DNA of 64,000 bases from Tetrapyrgos nigripes (lineage: Eukaryota > Basidiomycota > Agaricomycetes > Agaricales > Campanellaceae): contig JAACJM010000072.1 in the NCBI GenBank assembly GCA_013368315.1, positions 124,001 to 188,000 on the forward strand, in the 5' to 3' direction. Below are positions 49,525 through 60,636 of the stretch, piece by piece (within the stretch, counting starts at the first letter, position 1; each line of letters starts with the position of its first letter). The notes beneath the pieces are model-generated. The model saw only the letters and a program-made list of their open reading frames with translations, did no database searches and was not told the DNA's origin. The position numbers and the translations under genes were made by a program.

Positions 49525-51252
49525 TCATGTACAGTCGAATCCCACTGGATCCAAAACATTTTTGCAGCGAATGCTACGATTTCCTGTGGTCTCAACCTCA
49601 TCAAAATCGACAAACTGGATGCCTGGGCAAGGCGCTGAGCCACTGCATTGCAAAGAAGCCAGAGTTCCTGAAGCCACAGACCCAGTCATGGGCCCCCAAG
49701 TGATGTCTGAAATTTGGAAAAGGGACGTATCACATCCACCAGTTGACCCTTGGAATGATGTACATTGAGTAATCTGCGCCACCATATCGGTGACTCCGTC
49801 CAGAGTAAAGTCCCTGAAGGCTATGGAGAAATGACAGTTTGAAGTTATAGATCAACTATACTGACGTACTGACATGTGGATAACATTAGTGCTACTCACT
49901 GATGTTTTTGGCGTATCCTAGACCCCCGCCACCGCCTGGTAGTGTGTATGATATGAATCACGACGAAACACGAACACGGCGAAGCATGACATGGTCAGAG
50001 CTGGTCAGAGTTGTCATGAGAATCGATTTTGGTATGGGTACTTGCCATTGGGGGGGAAGCCTTGGCACAAAAGAATAATCAGTCAAAAATATCGTGGACG
50101 GGAGAGTTAAGAAATGATGAATATACCTTGTTGAATACCGGTCCAAGTTTTAATATAGCCTGCGTATCTGGAGCCCAATGCAAGGACTCGCTCAGCTGTG
50201 ATGTTTTCTATTCTTTCGAAAACCCCATTATACTGGCCAATGGAACTGTCAGAAGACATGAGTGATGACGATGTCCGTGTTGAGGAACCCAGCATCGCAC
50301 TGACCCAATAGCCACACCCAAACCACCATGGAATACACAGTCCTGGATCAGGATATTCGTGGAGTTTGCCTTTGTAGAGATGGAATCATCGCCTCCCGTG
50401 ACAGTCCAGTTCCGGAAAGTGATTCTGTCTGAGAACATTGTGTCGACGCCATCTGTGTTCCTGGCTGGTTGCTGTTTCACAAGACATATCAAACCGCTGT
50501 TCGTTTTCCGATGACAGAAGACTGAGAAACGTACAGAACTGTTTGAGGTTGAGTTTACATAGATGTTTTCCAACAGCACATCAACCGTATCTTTAATGGC
50601 CATTGTCCAAAATTGCGATTGAACAAAACGAATCCCATCGAAATGCGAGGAGGTAGTATTTCCGATCACCAGACTGATGGGACGTCCTGGGAGGTTTGAA
50701 ACGCCCTTAGTGAAATCGTACCTGCCAAACCGATGTAAGGCAAGTTTCCGAATTAGAGCCGAACACTTTCAACTACGCGCGTACCAAAGCTGACCGTTAC
50801 CATCCAGAGTCCCGACGCCATGACCGTTGAAAGTGAGATTATGGCCACCAATGAGCCAAGCGGTTGTCATGTTCTGATAACCCAACTCAAAGCCATTGGC
50901 GCGCCAATAAGTGATGTTGGTTCCCCACTAAGTTTTGAACGTTAGCAAACTGAACCATATTAATGATTAGAGACTTTACCAGCATAGTTCCAGTCAAATC
51001 AATAGTGACATCCTTCAAGCCAGTTGTATTCATCTCGGTTTCTATGTGATAGAGGTCATCATGGAGAAGGATCTGTCCGCCTATACCACACAACTGAAAA
51101 GCTTCTAGAATGGCTGGTGCGTCGTCTGAAGCATCATCACTTGCATGGACAGTGCAGGTCGAGCCTTGATGCTGCACGGTGCCGCCATATGCGAGTTGAA
51201 AAAAGGAGACAGCAACGGGGACAACGAGCAGGATAGTCGGTGGAGTCTTCAT
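49525..51252 (-). CDS. glycoside hydrolase family 28 (pectinase-like), copy A
   Basis: The start at 51252 gives a signal peptide (ILLVVPVAVSFFQLAYGG), then the parallel beta-helix sequence: NLTFNGHGVGTLDGNGQLWYD, HFDGIRFVQSQFWTMAI, NTDGVDTMFSDRITF, TVTGGDDSIS, QDCVFHGGLGVAIGSIGQ and AGYIKTWTG, ending GFDCT at 49525. NTD and DD acids expected of GH28 are present, and GYIK stands for the usual R-I-K. The GHG motif reads GLG, with no His at that place. Such enzymes cut galacturonan or rhamnogalacturonan; activity here is uncertain. Exon 1 spans 51252-50980. The 5' half was copied downstream as the truncated copy C. Confidence 0.83.
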
Positions 51253-53555
51253 CTGTAGTATGATGTCTGGTAGCTTTGTACCGTCAGCTTAAGTACTTGT
51301 TACCCTTGCCGGTCCGGATATAAACCTTTGCTAATACCGTCCGCTGCTTGGCTGGTCGGTCCGCCAGATGTAGGTCTCTAGGTCATTTGTGAGGTCGTCG
51401 TGCTTCGTCTGCGTCATGTGTAATATGACCTCAAAACATCTCGAGAAACGGGCCGCCTGAATATTGACGCTTTGAATTGAAGAGACAGAGGTGATGAGTA
51501 CTAGTGGATACTCACCGATACGAACACCAATGACGATGAGACAATTTAAGAGAAAACTTCAGTATATTGTCAGGCGGCGACTATGAATGAGCAAACACGA
51601 ATGATGTCCTAAACTGTAACTTATGACCCCTGGGTGCAATCAAATCCGACTGGATTCACAACGTTACTGCAGGTGATATTACGACTTCCTTGTGTTGTAA
51701 CCTGGTCGAGGTCTACGAGCTCGATACCTGGACAAGGAGCCGATCCGCTGCATTGGAAAGACGCCAAAGTCCCACCGGCCACAGATCCAGTTATCGAACT
51801 CCAAGTGATGTCGGAGATTTGGAAAAGCGAGGTGTCACAATCACCTGCGTTTCCTTCGAACGAGGTGCATTGACCGATGTGAGCAACGGCACTTTTGACT
51901 TGGTTCACGGTGAAGTCTCTGAATGCTGTTGAAAGAAGAATCAGAGAAACTCATTTCATGAAACAGAGGCAATGTACTGAGGTTTTTGGCGAAGCCTAGA
52001 CCGCCGCCTCCGCCTGCGAGTTTAGGGAAAACAATTAGGATTATCTGGATCTCAGTAATTGTAGGACTTGCCATTGGGTGGGAAGCCTAATAGCGTTGAG
52101 TAAAAAGGTCGTATACGTAATCAAGGAAAACTCAATCTATACCTAGCTGAACACCTGTAAAGGTTTTGATGTAGGCTGCAAAGGCGGAGCCTGTAACAGT
52201 CACTCGTTCTGCTGTGACGTTCTCTATCGTTTCGAAGTGGCCTAGCATCTGACCGATGGATCTATCAAGCAGTGAGCACCGGTCATAGGCAAGAAGAAAA
52301 CGTATCACTTACCCGATAGCAACCCCCCCGCCTCCATTAAACACGCAATCCTGAATGAGAATGTTCGTAGAGTTTGCTTTGATAGAGATATTGTCGTCAC
52401 CACAAGTGACAGTCCAATTTCTGAAAGTGATTCTGTCCGAAAAGATTGTGTCCACACCGTCAGTATTCCCGGTTGACGCCTGTTCCAAAGTAGGTATATC
52501 GTAAGCCCTCGTCAGTGCAAAAGCTTGGTATATACTCGTACAGAGCTGTTAGAAGTGGAGTTGACGTATATGTTCTCCAACAAGACGTCAATCGAATCCC
52601 TGATGGCCATAGTCCAGAATTGAGATTGGACAAAACGAATTCCGTCAAAATGCGAGGCAGTAGCGTTTGCGATCATCAGGTTGATAGGACGTCCTGGTAG
52701 ATTTGAGGTGCCGTTGCTGAAGTCGTACCTGTGAGAGTCCATTGCCAGTGAATAAAGCTAACGAAAGAATAATTTGAAGTCACCAACCAAATCTGACCAT
52801 TCCCATCAAAGGTACCAATGCCATGACCGTTGAAAGTGACATTGTCTCCACCGAAAACCCAGGCAGTTGATTGGTTTTGGTACCCCAATGGGAGGCTATT
52901 GGCGCGAAAGTAGGTGATATTGGTGCCCCACTTGATTTTGAAGGTCAGAATCAGCTATGATAGAAGTCGGAGAGATAGATGCTACTTACCAGTAGGGTTC
53001 CAGTCAAGTCAACTACGACGTCCTTTAAGCCGGTCGTATTCATGATTGTCTCAATATGATAGAGATCATCATGGAGAAGAATTTGCCCTCCTTGACCGCA
53101 CATTTCAAAAGCGTCCACGATAGCAGGCGCGTCGTCTGAGGAATCGTCACTTGCGTGAACGGTACAGGTAGATCCTTGACGGTCTACTGTGCCGCCGTAT
53201 ACAAGGTTGAGATAGGAGAAGAGAACGGGAGCAACGCGTATGATGGTTGGAAAAGTCTTCATTGTTGTGTCTCCCCCAAAAGCCTCATCCAGTCTGTATA
53301 AATACCCCTTGGAGTCTCCTCGGTCCGATGCAAGCCATTTGTGAAGTTCCAACGAAGCCAACTGGTGTTGGAGAGTGTCATCCGAAGATTTCCTGTGACT
53401 AAGGCACTTCGTTTTCGAGGGGAAAATGGCACGAGTTGGGCTCGATATATCATGGAACACCATTCCTTCTGCATCGCCGCTTTTGAATTTGGAGAGCATG
53501 GCAGTACTTGCATCATCAGATCATCAGACATCGAGAAGGTATGATCACCATATAT
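50702..53555. repeat. tandem segmental duplication, block 1
   Basis: Block 1 runs from the middle of copy A (CGCCCTTAGTGAAATCGTA at 50702) through its promoter and all of copy B to GATCACCATAT near 53555. It matches block 2 at 53672-56475 in order and orientation. Confidence 0.88.
51621..53262 (-). CDS. glycoside hydrolase family 28 (pectinase-like), copy B
   Basis: Signal peptide MKTFPTIIRVAPVLFSYLNL is followed by the same exon plan as copy A: NVTFNGHGIGTFDGNGQIWYD, HFDGIRFVQSQFWTMAI, NTDGVDTIFSDRITF, TVTCGDDNIS, QDCVFNGGGGVAIG, AAYIKTFTG and GFDCTQGS at the end (51621). NTD and DD remain. The GHG place is GGG, again without His, and the Arg before YIK is Ala. A TATTTATA element lies ~35 bp before the ATG. 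The gene is complete. It lies inside the duplicated block that also gave copy D. Confidence 0.83.
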
Positions 53556-53671
53556 CCTTATCCATATAGGCTCGTGACCGCATGCCTTTTTAGGAGCCAC
53601 CGTCTAAAGGAGGGGCTGCCGTAGGCAGGCTGGTGTGGCTCGGAATTTTTTTAGCAGGGAGTGCGCGGAGT

Positions 53672-54224
53672 CGCCCTTAGTGAAATCGTACCTGCCAAAA
53701 CGATGTAAGGCAAGTTTCTGAATGAGAGCAGAACTTTCAACTACGCGCGTACCAAAGCTGATCGTTACCATCCAGAGTCCCGACGTCATGACCGTTGAAA
53801 GTGAGATTATGGCCACCAATGAGCCAAACGGTTGTCATGTTCTGATAACCCAACTCAAAGCCATTGGCGCCCAATAAGTGATGTTGGTTCCCCACTAAGT
53901 TTTGAACGTTAGCAAACTGAGCCAATATTAGTTTATTGGTTAGAGACTTCACCAGCATGTTCCAGTCAAATCAATAGTGACATCCCTCAAGCCAGCTGTA
54001 TTCATCTCGGTTTCTATGTGATAGAGGTCATCATGGAGAAGGATCTGTCCGCCTATACCACACAACTGAAAAGCTTCTAGAATGGCTGGTGCGTCGTCTG
54101 AAGCATCATCACTTGCATGAAGAGTGCAAGTTGAGCCTTGATGTTGCACGGTACCGCTATATGCGAGTTGAAAAGAGGGGACAGCAACGGGGACAACGAG
54201 CAGGATAGTCGGTGGAGTCTTCAC
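53672..54224 (-). pseudogene. GH28 copy C: truncated, broken relic of copy A
   Basis: Very similar to the first half of copy A (signal peptide ILLVVPVAVPSFQLAYSG, ILEAFQLCGIGGQILLHDDL). The start codon has become GTG. A one-base deletion changes the end of exon 1, another hits the ANGFELGYQN exon, and homology stops at 53672 in the middle of the gene, where the duplicated block begins. No full protein can be made. It is the breakpoint product of the tandem duplication, not a separate gene. Confidence 0.9.
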
Positions 54225-54553
54225 CTGTAGTATAATGTCTGGTAGCTTTGTACCGTTAGCTTAAGTACTTGTTACCCTTGCTGGTCCAGATATAAACCTT
54301 TGCTAGTACTGTTCGCTGCTTGGCTGGTCTTTTTTTTTGAGCTCGTCGTGCCTTGTCTGCGTCATGTGTGACATGACCTAAACTTCTCGAGAAACGGACC
54401 GCCTGAATATTAACGCTTTGAATTGAAGAGACAGAGATGATGAATACTCACCGATACGAACACCAATGACGATATGACAATTTACGAGAAAACTTCAGTA
54501 TATTGTTAGGCAACTATGAATGAGCAAACACGAATGATGTCCTAAACTGTAAC

Positions 54554-56192
54554 TTATGACCCCTGGGTGCAATCAAATCCGACTGGATTCACAACGTTAC
54601 TGCAGGTGATATTACGACTTCCTTGTGTTGTAACCTGGTCGAGGTCTACGAGCTCGATACCTGGACAAGGAGCCGATCCGCTGCATTGGAAAGACGCCAA
54701 AGTCCCACCAGCCACAGATCCAGTTATCGAACTCCAAGTGATGTCGGAAATTTGAAAAAGCGAGGTGTCACAATCACCTGCGTCTCCTTCGAACGAGGTG
54801 CATTGTTCGATGTGAGCAACGGCATTTCTGAGTTGGTTCACAGTGAAGTCTCTGAATGCTGTTAAAAGAAGAATCAGAGAAACTCATTTCATGAAACAGA
54901 GGCAATGTACTGAGGTTTTTGGCGAAGCCTAGACCGCCGCCTCCGCCTGCGAGTTTAGGGAAAACAATCAGGGTTATCTGGATCTCAGTAATTGTAGGAC
55001 TTGCCATTGGGTGGGAAGCCTAACAGCGTTGAGTTAAAAAAAGGTCGTATACGTAATCAAGGAAAATCCAATACCTAGCTGAACACCTGTGAAGGTTTTG
55101 ATGTAGGCTGCAAAGGCGGAGCCCATAACAGTCACTCGTTCTGCTGTGACGTTCTCTATCGTTTCGAAGTGGTCTAGCATCTGACCGATGGATCTATCAA
55201 GTAGTGAGCACCGGTCATAGGCAAGAAGAAAACGTATCGCTTACCCGATAGCGATTCCCGTGCCTCCATGAAACACGGCATCCTGAATGAGAATGTTCGT
55301 GGAGTTTGCTTTCGTGGAGATATTGTCGTCACCACAAGTGACAGACCAATTTCTGAAAGTGATTCTGTCCGAAAAGAATGTGTCCACACCGTCAGTATTC
55401 ACGGTTGATGCCTGTTCCAAGTTAGGTATCGTAAGCCCTCGTCAGTGCAAAAGCTCGGGATATACTCGTACAGAGCTGTTAGAAGTAGAGTTGACGTATA
55501 TATTCTCCAACAAGACGTCAACCGAATCCCTGATGGCCATAGACCAGAATTGAGATTGGACAAAACGAATTCCGTCAAAATGCGACGCAGTAGTGTTTGC
55601 GATCATCAGGTTGATAGGACGTCCAGCTAGATTTGACCTGCCGTTGTTGAAGTCGTACCTGTGCGAGTCCATTGCTGATGAATAAAGCCAACGAAAGAAT
55701 AATTTGAAGTCACCAACCAAATCTGACCGTTCCCATCAAAGGTACCAATGCCATGACCGTTGAAAGTGACATTGTCTCCACCGAAAACCCAGGCAGTTGA
55801 TTGGTTTTGGTACCCCAATGGGAGGCTATTGGCGCGGAAGTAGGTGATATTGGTGCCCCACTTGATTTTGTAGGTCAGAATCAGCTATGATAGAAGTCGG
55901 AGAGATAGACACTACTTACCAGTAAGGTTCCAGTCAAGTCAACTACGACGTCCTTTAAGCCGGTCGTATTCATGATTGTCTCAATATTATAGAGATCATC
56001 ATGGAGAAGAATTTGCCCTCCTTGACCGCACATTTCAAAAGCGTTCACGATAGCAGGCGCGTCGTCTGAGGAATCGTCACTTGCGTGAACGGTACAGGTA
56101 GATTCTTGACGGTCTACTGTGCCGCCGTATACAAGGTTGAGATAGGAGAAGAGAACGGGAGCAACGCGTATGATGGTTGGAAAAGTCTTCAT
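54554..56192 (-). CDS. glycoside hydrolase family 28 (pectinase-like), copy D
   Basis: This is the duplicate of copy B, with the same start (56192), exon plan and end (GFDCTQGS, 54554). It differs from B by scattered substitutions. NTDGVDTFFSDRITF and TCGDDNIS are kept. The segment after it reads QDAVFHGGTGIAIG: the Cys of copies A and B is Ala, and the GHG place is GTG. Frames are open across all exons, so it is probably expressed unless the missing disulfide destabilises the fold. B and D are recent paralogs by their ~95% identity over the coding region (visual estimate). Confidence 0.83.
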
Positions 56193-56475
56193 CGTTGTGT
56201 CTCCCCCAAAAGCCTCATCCAGTCTGTATAAATACCCCTTGGAGTCTCCTCGGTCCGATGCAGGCCATTTGTGAAGTTCCAATGAAGCCAACTGGCATTG
56301 GAGAGTGTCATCCGAAGATTCCTGTGACTCGGGCACTTCGTTTTGGAGGGAAAAATGGCACGAGTTGGCTCGATGTATCATGGAGAACCATTTGTCCTTC
56401 TGCATCGCCGCTTTTGAATATGGAGAGCACGGCAGTACTTGCGTCATCAGACATCGAGAAGGTATGATCACCATA

Positions 56476-56825
56476 TGGATTCTAGGAAAGGCGAAGACAA
56501 AATTACGGCTGCAGCTACCAGAGTGCCGACGTGACCAATTCCGCGTACCGTATATGGATGGCAAGTGATTTAGTCTACTGGAAGCAGTGAAGTCATCAGG
56601 GTGAAAAAAGAGACGACAATCACAAGATTTCGAATGGTACTGAAAAGTCGTTGCTTCTGATCACAAGCATGTATGGAAGGTTTTTGGACGGCGAAACCAC
56701 GCGCAAAGGGTGAGATAAAAGGTACTTGCTTGTTGAAGGTGTGAGTAAGAGTTGGGTGTGAGTCAAGACGAAGTTGTGTGCACGAGTCAAACTTACGTCA
56801 AACAAAAAACTTGCCCAGAGTCGTC
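56476..56825. other. divergent promoter region
   Basis: 350 bases lie between the end of the duplicated block and the J-protein start. Nothing specific was recognised. Confidence 0.45.
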
Positions 56826-58145
56826 ATGTCAAGTCTAGACGAAGACGTGAACCCATACGAGCTTCTTGATTTGAAGACAGAAGCCACAGACCCGGAAATA
56901 CGGAAAGCATACCGTCAGAGGTCTTTGAAGGTTCATCCAGATCGAGTGAGTACCGCCAACTGCTTCACAAGTTCTTGTTTCAAACCTCTTTCTAGAATCC
57001 CAACAATCCAGATGCTGGTACGTCGTATACTCGTGTATTTTGTTTTCTTGCTGATAACCGTTGCAAAAAGCACGGCTATTTCACGAGTTAACTCAAGCCT
57101 ACGAGCTATTACTTGACCCACTCCGTCGACTGGCTCTTGACACTAAACTACGTGCTAAACAAGCTCGAGCAGAACGCTTCAAGGGTTATGACAACAAGCG
57201 CAAGCACATGCTGGAAGAATTGGAGGAACGAGAAAGGGAATTCAAGAAATCGAAACTGGAAAAGCAGAAACAAGAGGCGGCGCAATACCAAGAGGCAGAG
57301 AAGATTAAGGATGAAGGGAGAAGAATGCGAGAGGAAAGGCAGAAGCAGATGGAACAAGAAGTGGAAGACCAAAAAACGAAGCAAAGGCAAGCTGAGGCGG
57401 AATTGGAACCCCCTGCGCTTGGTATGCTATTCTATCAAGGATAGAACGTCAAGTATACTGAATATGTGTTTACAGAACCAACCGACACGGCTGTTCGCAT
57501 CAAATACACCCTCTCCGATCACCCTGACCTCACCACTCCAACTGCTATCGCGTCTCTCTTCGCACAATTTGGAGAGATCGATGCAGACTCTCTCGTCGTC
57601 TCGCTCAAGCCTCCGAAGAAAGCTCCTCAAAAACCTCCAAAACATGGGACCGCTCTAATCCCTTTCAAAAAGATTGGAGACGGGTTTGCCGCCGTATGTG
57701 CCAGCGGTCGGCCAGAGAGAAACCTGAAAGGCATCGAGGTCGGTTGGATTGGAGGCAAGGAGCCTCAAATTTTTGGATGGCTACGCAAGATGGGTAAATT
57801 GGGTCCTCCCAATGAGTCTGGTTCTGGTTCTACAAAGACGACTACACTCAGCTCTGGACTGGCATCCGAAACCGTCACTCAAGAGAAGGCTTTACCCCCA
57901 CAAGCGAAAACCAGGGCAGATGCGTCGACTTTCTCGTCCTTTCCTACATCGTTTGTGAGTGAATGAATGCATGTTTGTTCCTTTACTAACAGCCTCTTCT
58001 GCAGCCGGACTTTTCTAGCGCACCAGTTGAGACCCAGCCATCTCCAGCTGGGCTTGACTACGAATCTCTTACCCTCATGCGACTGAGACAAGCTGAACGT
58101 CAACGGCTAGAAAGGGAGATACTTGAACAGGAGGAAAAAGAGTAG
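56826..58145 (+). CDS. DNAJC17/Cwc23-type J-domain spliceosome protein
   Basis: Five exons (56826-56945, 56996-57017, 57071-57421, 57476-57954, 58005-58145) sum to 371 codons. The N-terminal J domain has NPYELLDLKTEATDPEIRKA and the HPD motif (VHPDR). A 22-nt exon encodes NPNNPDA, and LFHELTQAYELLLDPLRR finishes the domain. A long Glu/Lys/Arg coiled coil follows, then an RRM-like region (DTAVRIKYTLSDHPDLTTP to PFKKIGDGFAAV) and a short acidic helix at the end. DNAJC17/Cwc23 proteins bind spliceosomal factors and aid splicing. The sequence starts at MSSLDEDVNPY; the in-frame codons before it have no ATG. Confidence 0.87.
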
Positions 58146-58499
58146 ACAGAAGTTCTGGCCAGAGAAGTAGACAATCTATGAACGGCCCTCCTTCATTGAG
58201 TACTTGTGAGCAGGTGAGAAGGACTTCTGCACTAATACTTGTTGTATATTAATCCAGCTTGTGGTCAACAAGCTTGTATTTTACAAAGGATCACGCACTG
58301 CCAAGGTTGGTTGGACCTCAATCGACCTCCTCGAGCGCTAGAGGTATATTCAACTTTTGTATAAAGGGCCATTGAGTGCTACGGGAACTAAGGGCAAGAA
58401 ATGGTGGACGATGTCTTCACTAGGCTCCCTCAAGTGTCCCCGGATAGAAATCACCTTAGGCACATAACTGCCTCACAAATTTCGTATCTAGATCTTGAG

Positions 58500-58880
58500 A
58501 TCTCACTGAGAAGCTCATCCCTTGATGCCCAGCCATTCCCGTTCGCTACATTTTTGCAAAAAGAGGCTTAGACAACGGGTCTCACTGTACAATCTACAAT
58601 TCAATCTGCATTTCATGTTCTTGGACCCAAACCTCCGCAATTTCATCGACTGTTGTCAGTGTGTCATCCTCCCTTCAGCAATTTGTGCCGAATGTTACCG
58701 TTGGAATGTCGGATTCAGTTTGAAGGCTCAGGGGGAAGGGATGAGGGAGAACTTGCACGAAGTGAATATGTGACGCGGCATAGACAAAGGTGGAGGGGCT
58801 GGACACGAGAGTCTCTGGGAGCAGAGAAGTGGTGCTACAGCTACGAGATGGTTTTATGGAACCTTGATAAAGCTTCACAT
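58500..58880 (+). pseudogene. F-box/LRR protein 3' fragment
   Basis: Frames are broken, but the DNA matches the 3' end of the 59019-60636 gene. Compare GCGGCATAGACAAAGGTGGA here with GCGGCATGGACACAAGTGGA there, and the following GGCTGGACACGAGAG with GCTGGACGCGAGGTT. It is a relic of a neighbouring paralog. Confidence 0.6.
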
Positions 58881-59018
58881 TTGTAGAATATTTGGTACCA
58901 GGTACCCGAATAGGAAATTTCCTCGAGACGCGTTGCGGTCAAACCTCCACCGTCAAACGTTGCTTCGACTCCACTTGCTCCTCCTTCTCCACTACCAGTA
59001 CAAGCTATCACCCTGTCA

Positions 59019-60636
59019 ATGGCTATGGCAATCACACCTGTCCTTGTTTTAATAATTCCTGAGCTGCGCCAGCAAGTGTTTTCTCAGCTGTCTCTGAACT
59101 GTCGCCAGAAGTCTCTACTTGCCTGTGCGCTTGTTTGTCGCGATTGGCAGGAGGATGCACTTGATCTCTTATGGGAGACCATCCCTAACATAAGGAGTAT
59201 AGCACAGGCTCTTGGAGCTGTGAGGAGGAATACTAGTGATCGAGACGATCAAAAGCTGGTGTGTTTTTACGTCCTATTCTATTGCCCGACGGAGCATTGA
59301 CTCGACTCTTTGCCAGACGTTTGTACTTAGAAGAGCCCGATTTGGGACGTTTCAATGGGATGTACGCTTACCGAGTGAGAGCTGCGTATCTCGTACTCGC
59401 CCAAAGAACACTCGTGTCTGCTGAACATAATGGCGGATACACGGCCATCGTCTTTTGGCCACGAAACCTTTCCCAAGCTCCGTCGACTGAGCATATTCGT
59501 TTTTGAACCTCTTCTTCCTAATGCTAGTGGCTTTAAAATGATTCAGGAGCTCATACATCCACTCCTCGAGTCACTTCATTTTCATGCACACATGTACGCC
59601 TGTATGCATCGGAGACCGCATACCCAACCTCAGATCACTTGCGCTCTCCTTCAATTGTCAAGCCGAACACATTGAACAAAGGGTGCTTGAAGCTCACGTA
59701 GCATCATTGTGTAACCGCCTCTGGTGAACCTGAAACTGCCCTTTCTCGGCTTTTGTGACTGGTCCATCATTCTCAAGGAAATTGTGAAGAAGTGCGCAAT
59801 CTTAGAGTCTTTGGAGTGCTTTGGCACCGATAATCTCCAGCCTTCCCTTGAAGTTGTCCCTTTCCCGGCTCTCAAGCACTTCAGAGCGCCTGAGTGCGCG
59901 ATTCAAGTACTTCTTTCCCTCTTCAAAAATCATCGAATGCCAGAGCTGTGTACATTTTATTGTGACAGTGAAACACCTTCTAGTACATCCGCTGATTGCT
60001 TTTCACCGCACTTGGCTTGCTTCCGCAACTCAGACAACTCGATTTCAGCCGAGCCGCCGAGTTGTGGACAGGCCTCTTGGCAGTTTTGGTGTTCTTCGAT
60101 CGCTTCTACAGTGCAATAGTTGTTTCTATTCAACTGGCCTACGCAAACTGGTCCATGGAGGATATCGATCTTTGCTCTTTCGGACGCTGTCTGCCCTTCT
60201 TGGAAGAATTACAAGTTTCTCCTGATCCGTACGAAAACCCTGATGAAGTCCTAGCGTACCTACCCTGCATGGGCTGGTCAGCCTCGCAAAGCACGCTGTA
60301 AACCTACGGCACCTGGGAATTTACATTTCGCCAACTTACCGCACTGCCAACAGCACAACCCAGATGGTATTGAGCAGCTTTGACTGTCTCAGAGTTCTTG
60401 ACCTCGGCTATTCTCGCCTTCATACTACATGGATTGGAACGGTTTCAGCGATTCTGAGCCAAATCCTACCACTCCATTGTGGATTTCATGTCGATAAACG
60501 GTCCGAACGGGAGAATGAAGAGGAAGAGGATGTTGCCGTACGTGAAGGAGATATGCTTAGTGATGCGGCATGGACACAAGTGGAGGAGCTGGACGCGAGG
60601 TTCTCTGCTGGCAGTAGTTTTGATCTTCTGAACTGA
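59019..60636 (+). pseudogene. F-box/LRR-like protein, frame-broken
   Basis: ATG 59019 opens MAMAITPVLVLIIPELRQQV, with an F-box-like ALVCRDWQEDALDLLWETIP. Family-like leucine-rich segments follow in different frames: DGALTRLFARRLYLEEPDLG, PKLRRLSIFVFEPLLPN, ESLECFGTDNLQPSLEV, LPQLRQLDFSRAAELW, CLPFLEELQVSPDPYE and FDCLRVLDLGYSRLHTTW. At least three frame changes are needed and not all fit introns. F-box proteins choose targets for SCF ubiquitin ligase. Given similar debris on both sides I call it a decayed gene. Undetected introns or sequence errors could rescue part of it. Confidence 0.6.

Larger units (their letters stand above)
53672..56475. repeat. tandem segmental duplication, block 2
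   Basis: This block contains truncated copy C and full copy D. Intergenic sequence also aligns with block 1, so the unit is genomic DNA and not a processed copy. About 115 unique bases separate the blocks. Confidence 0.88.
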
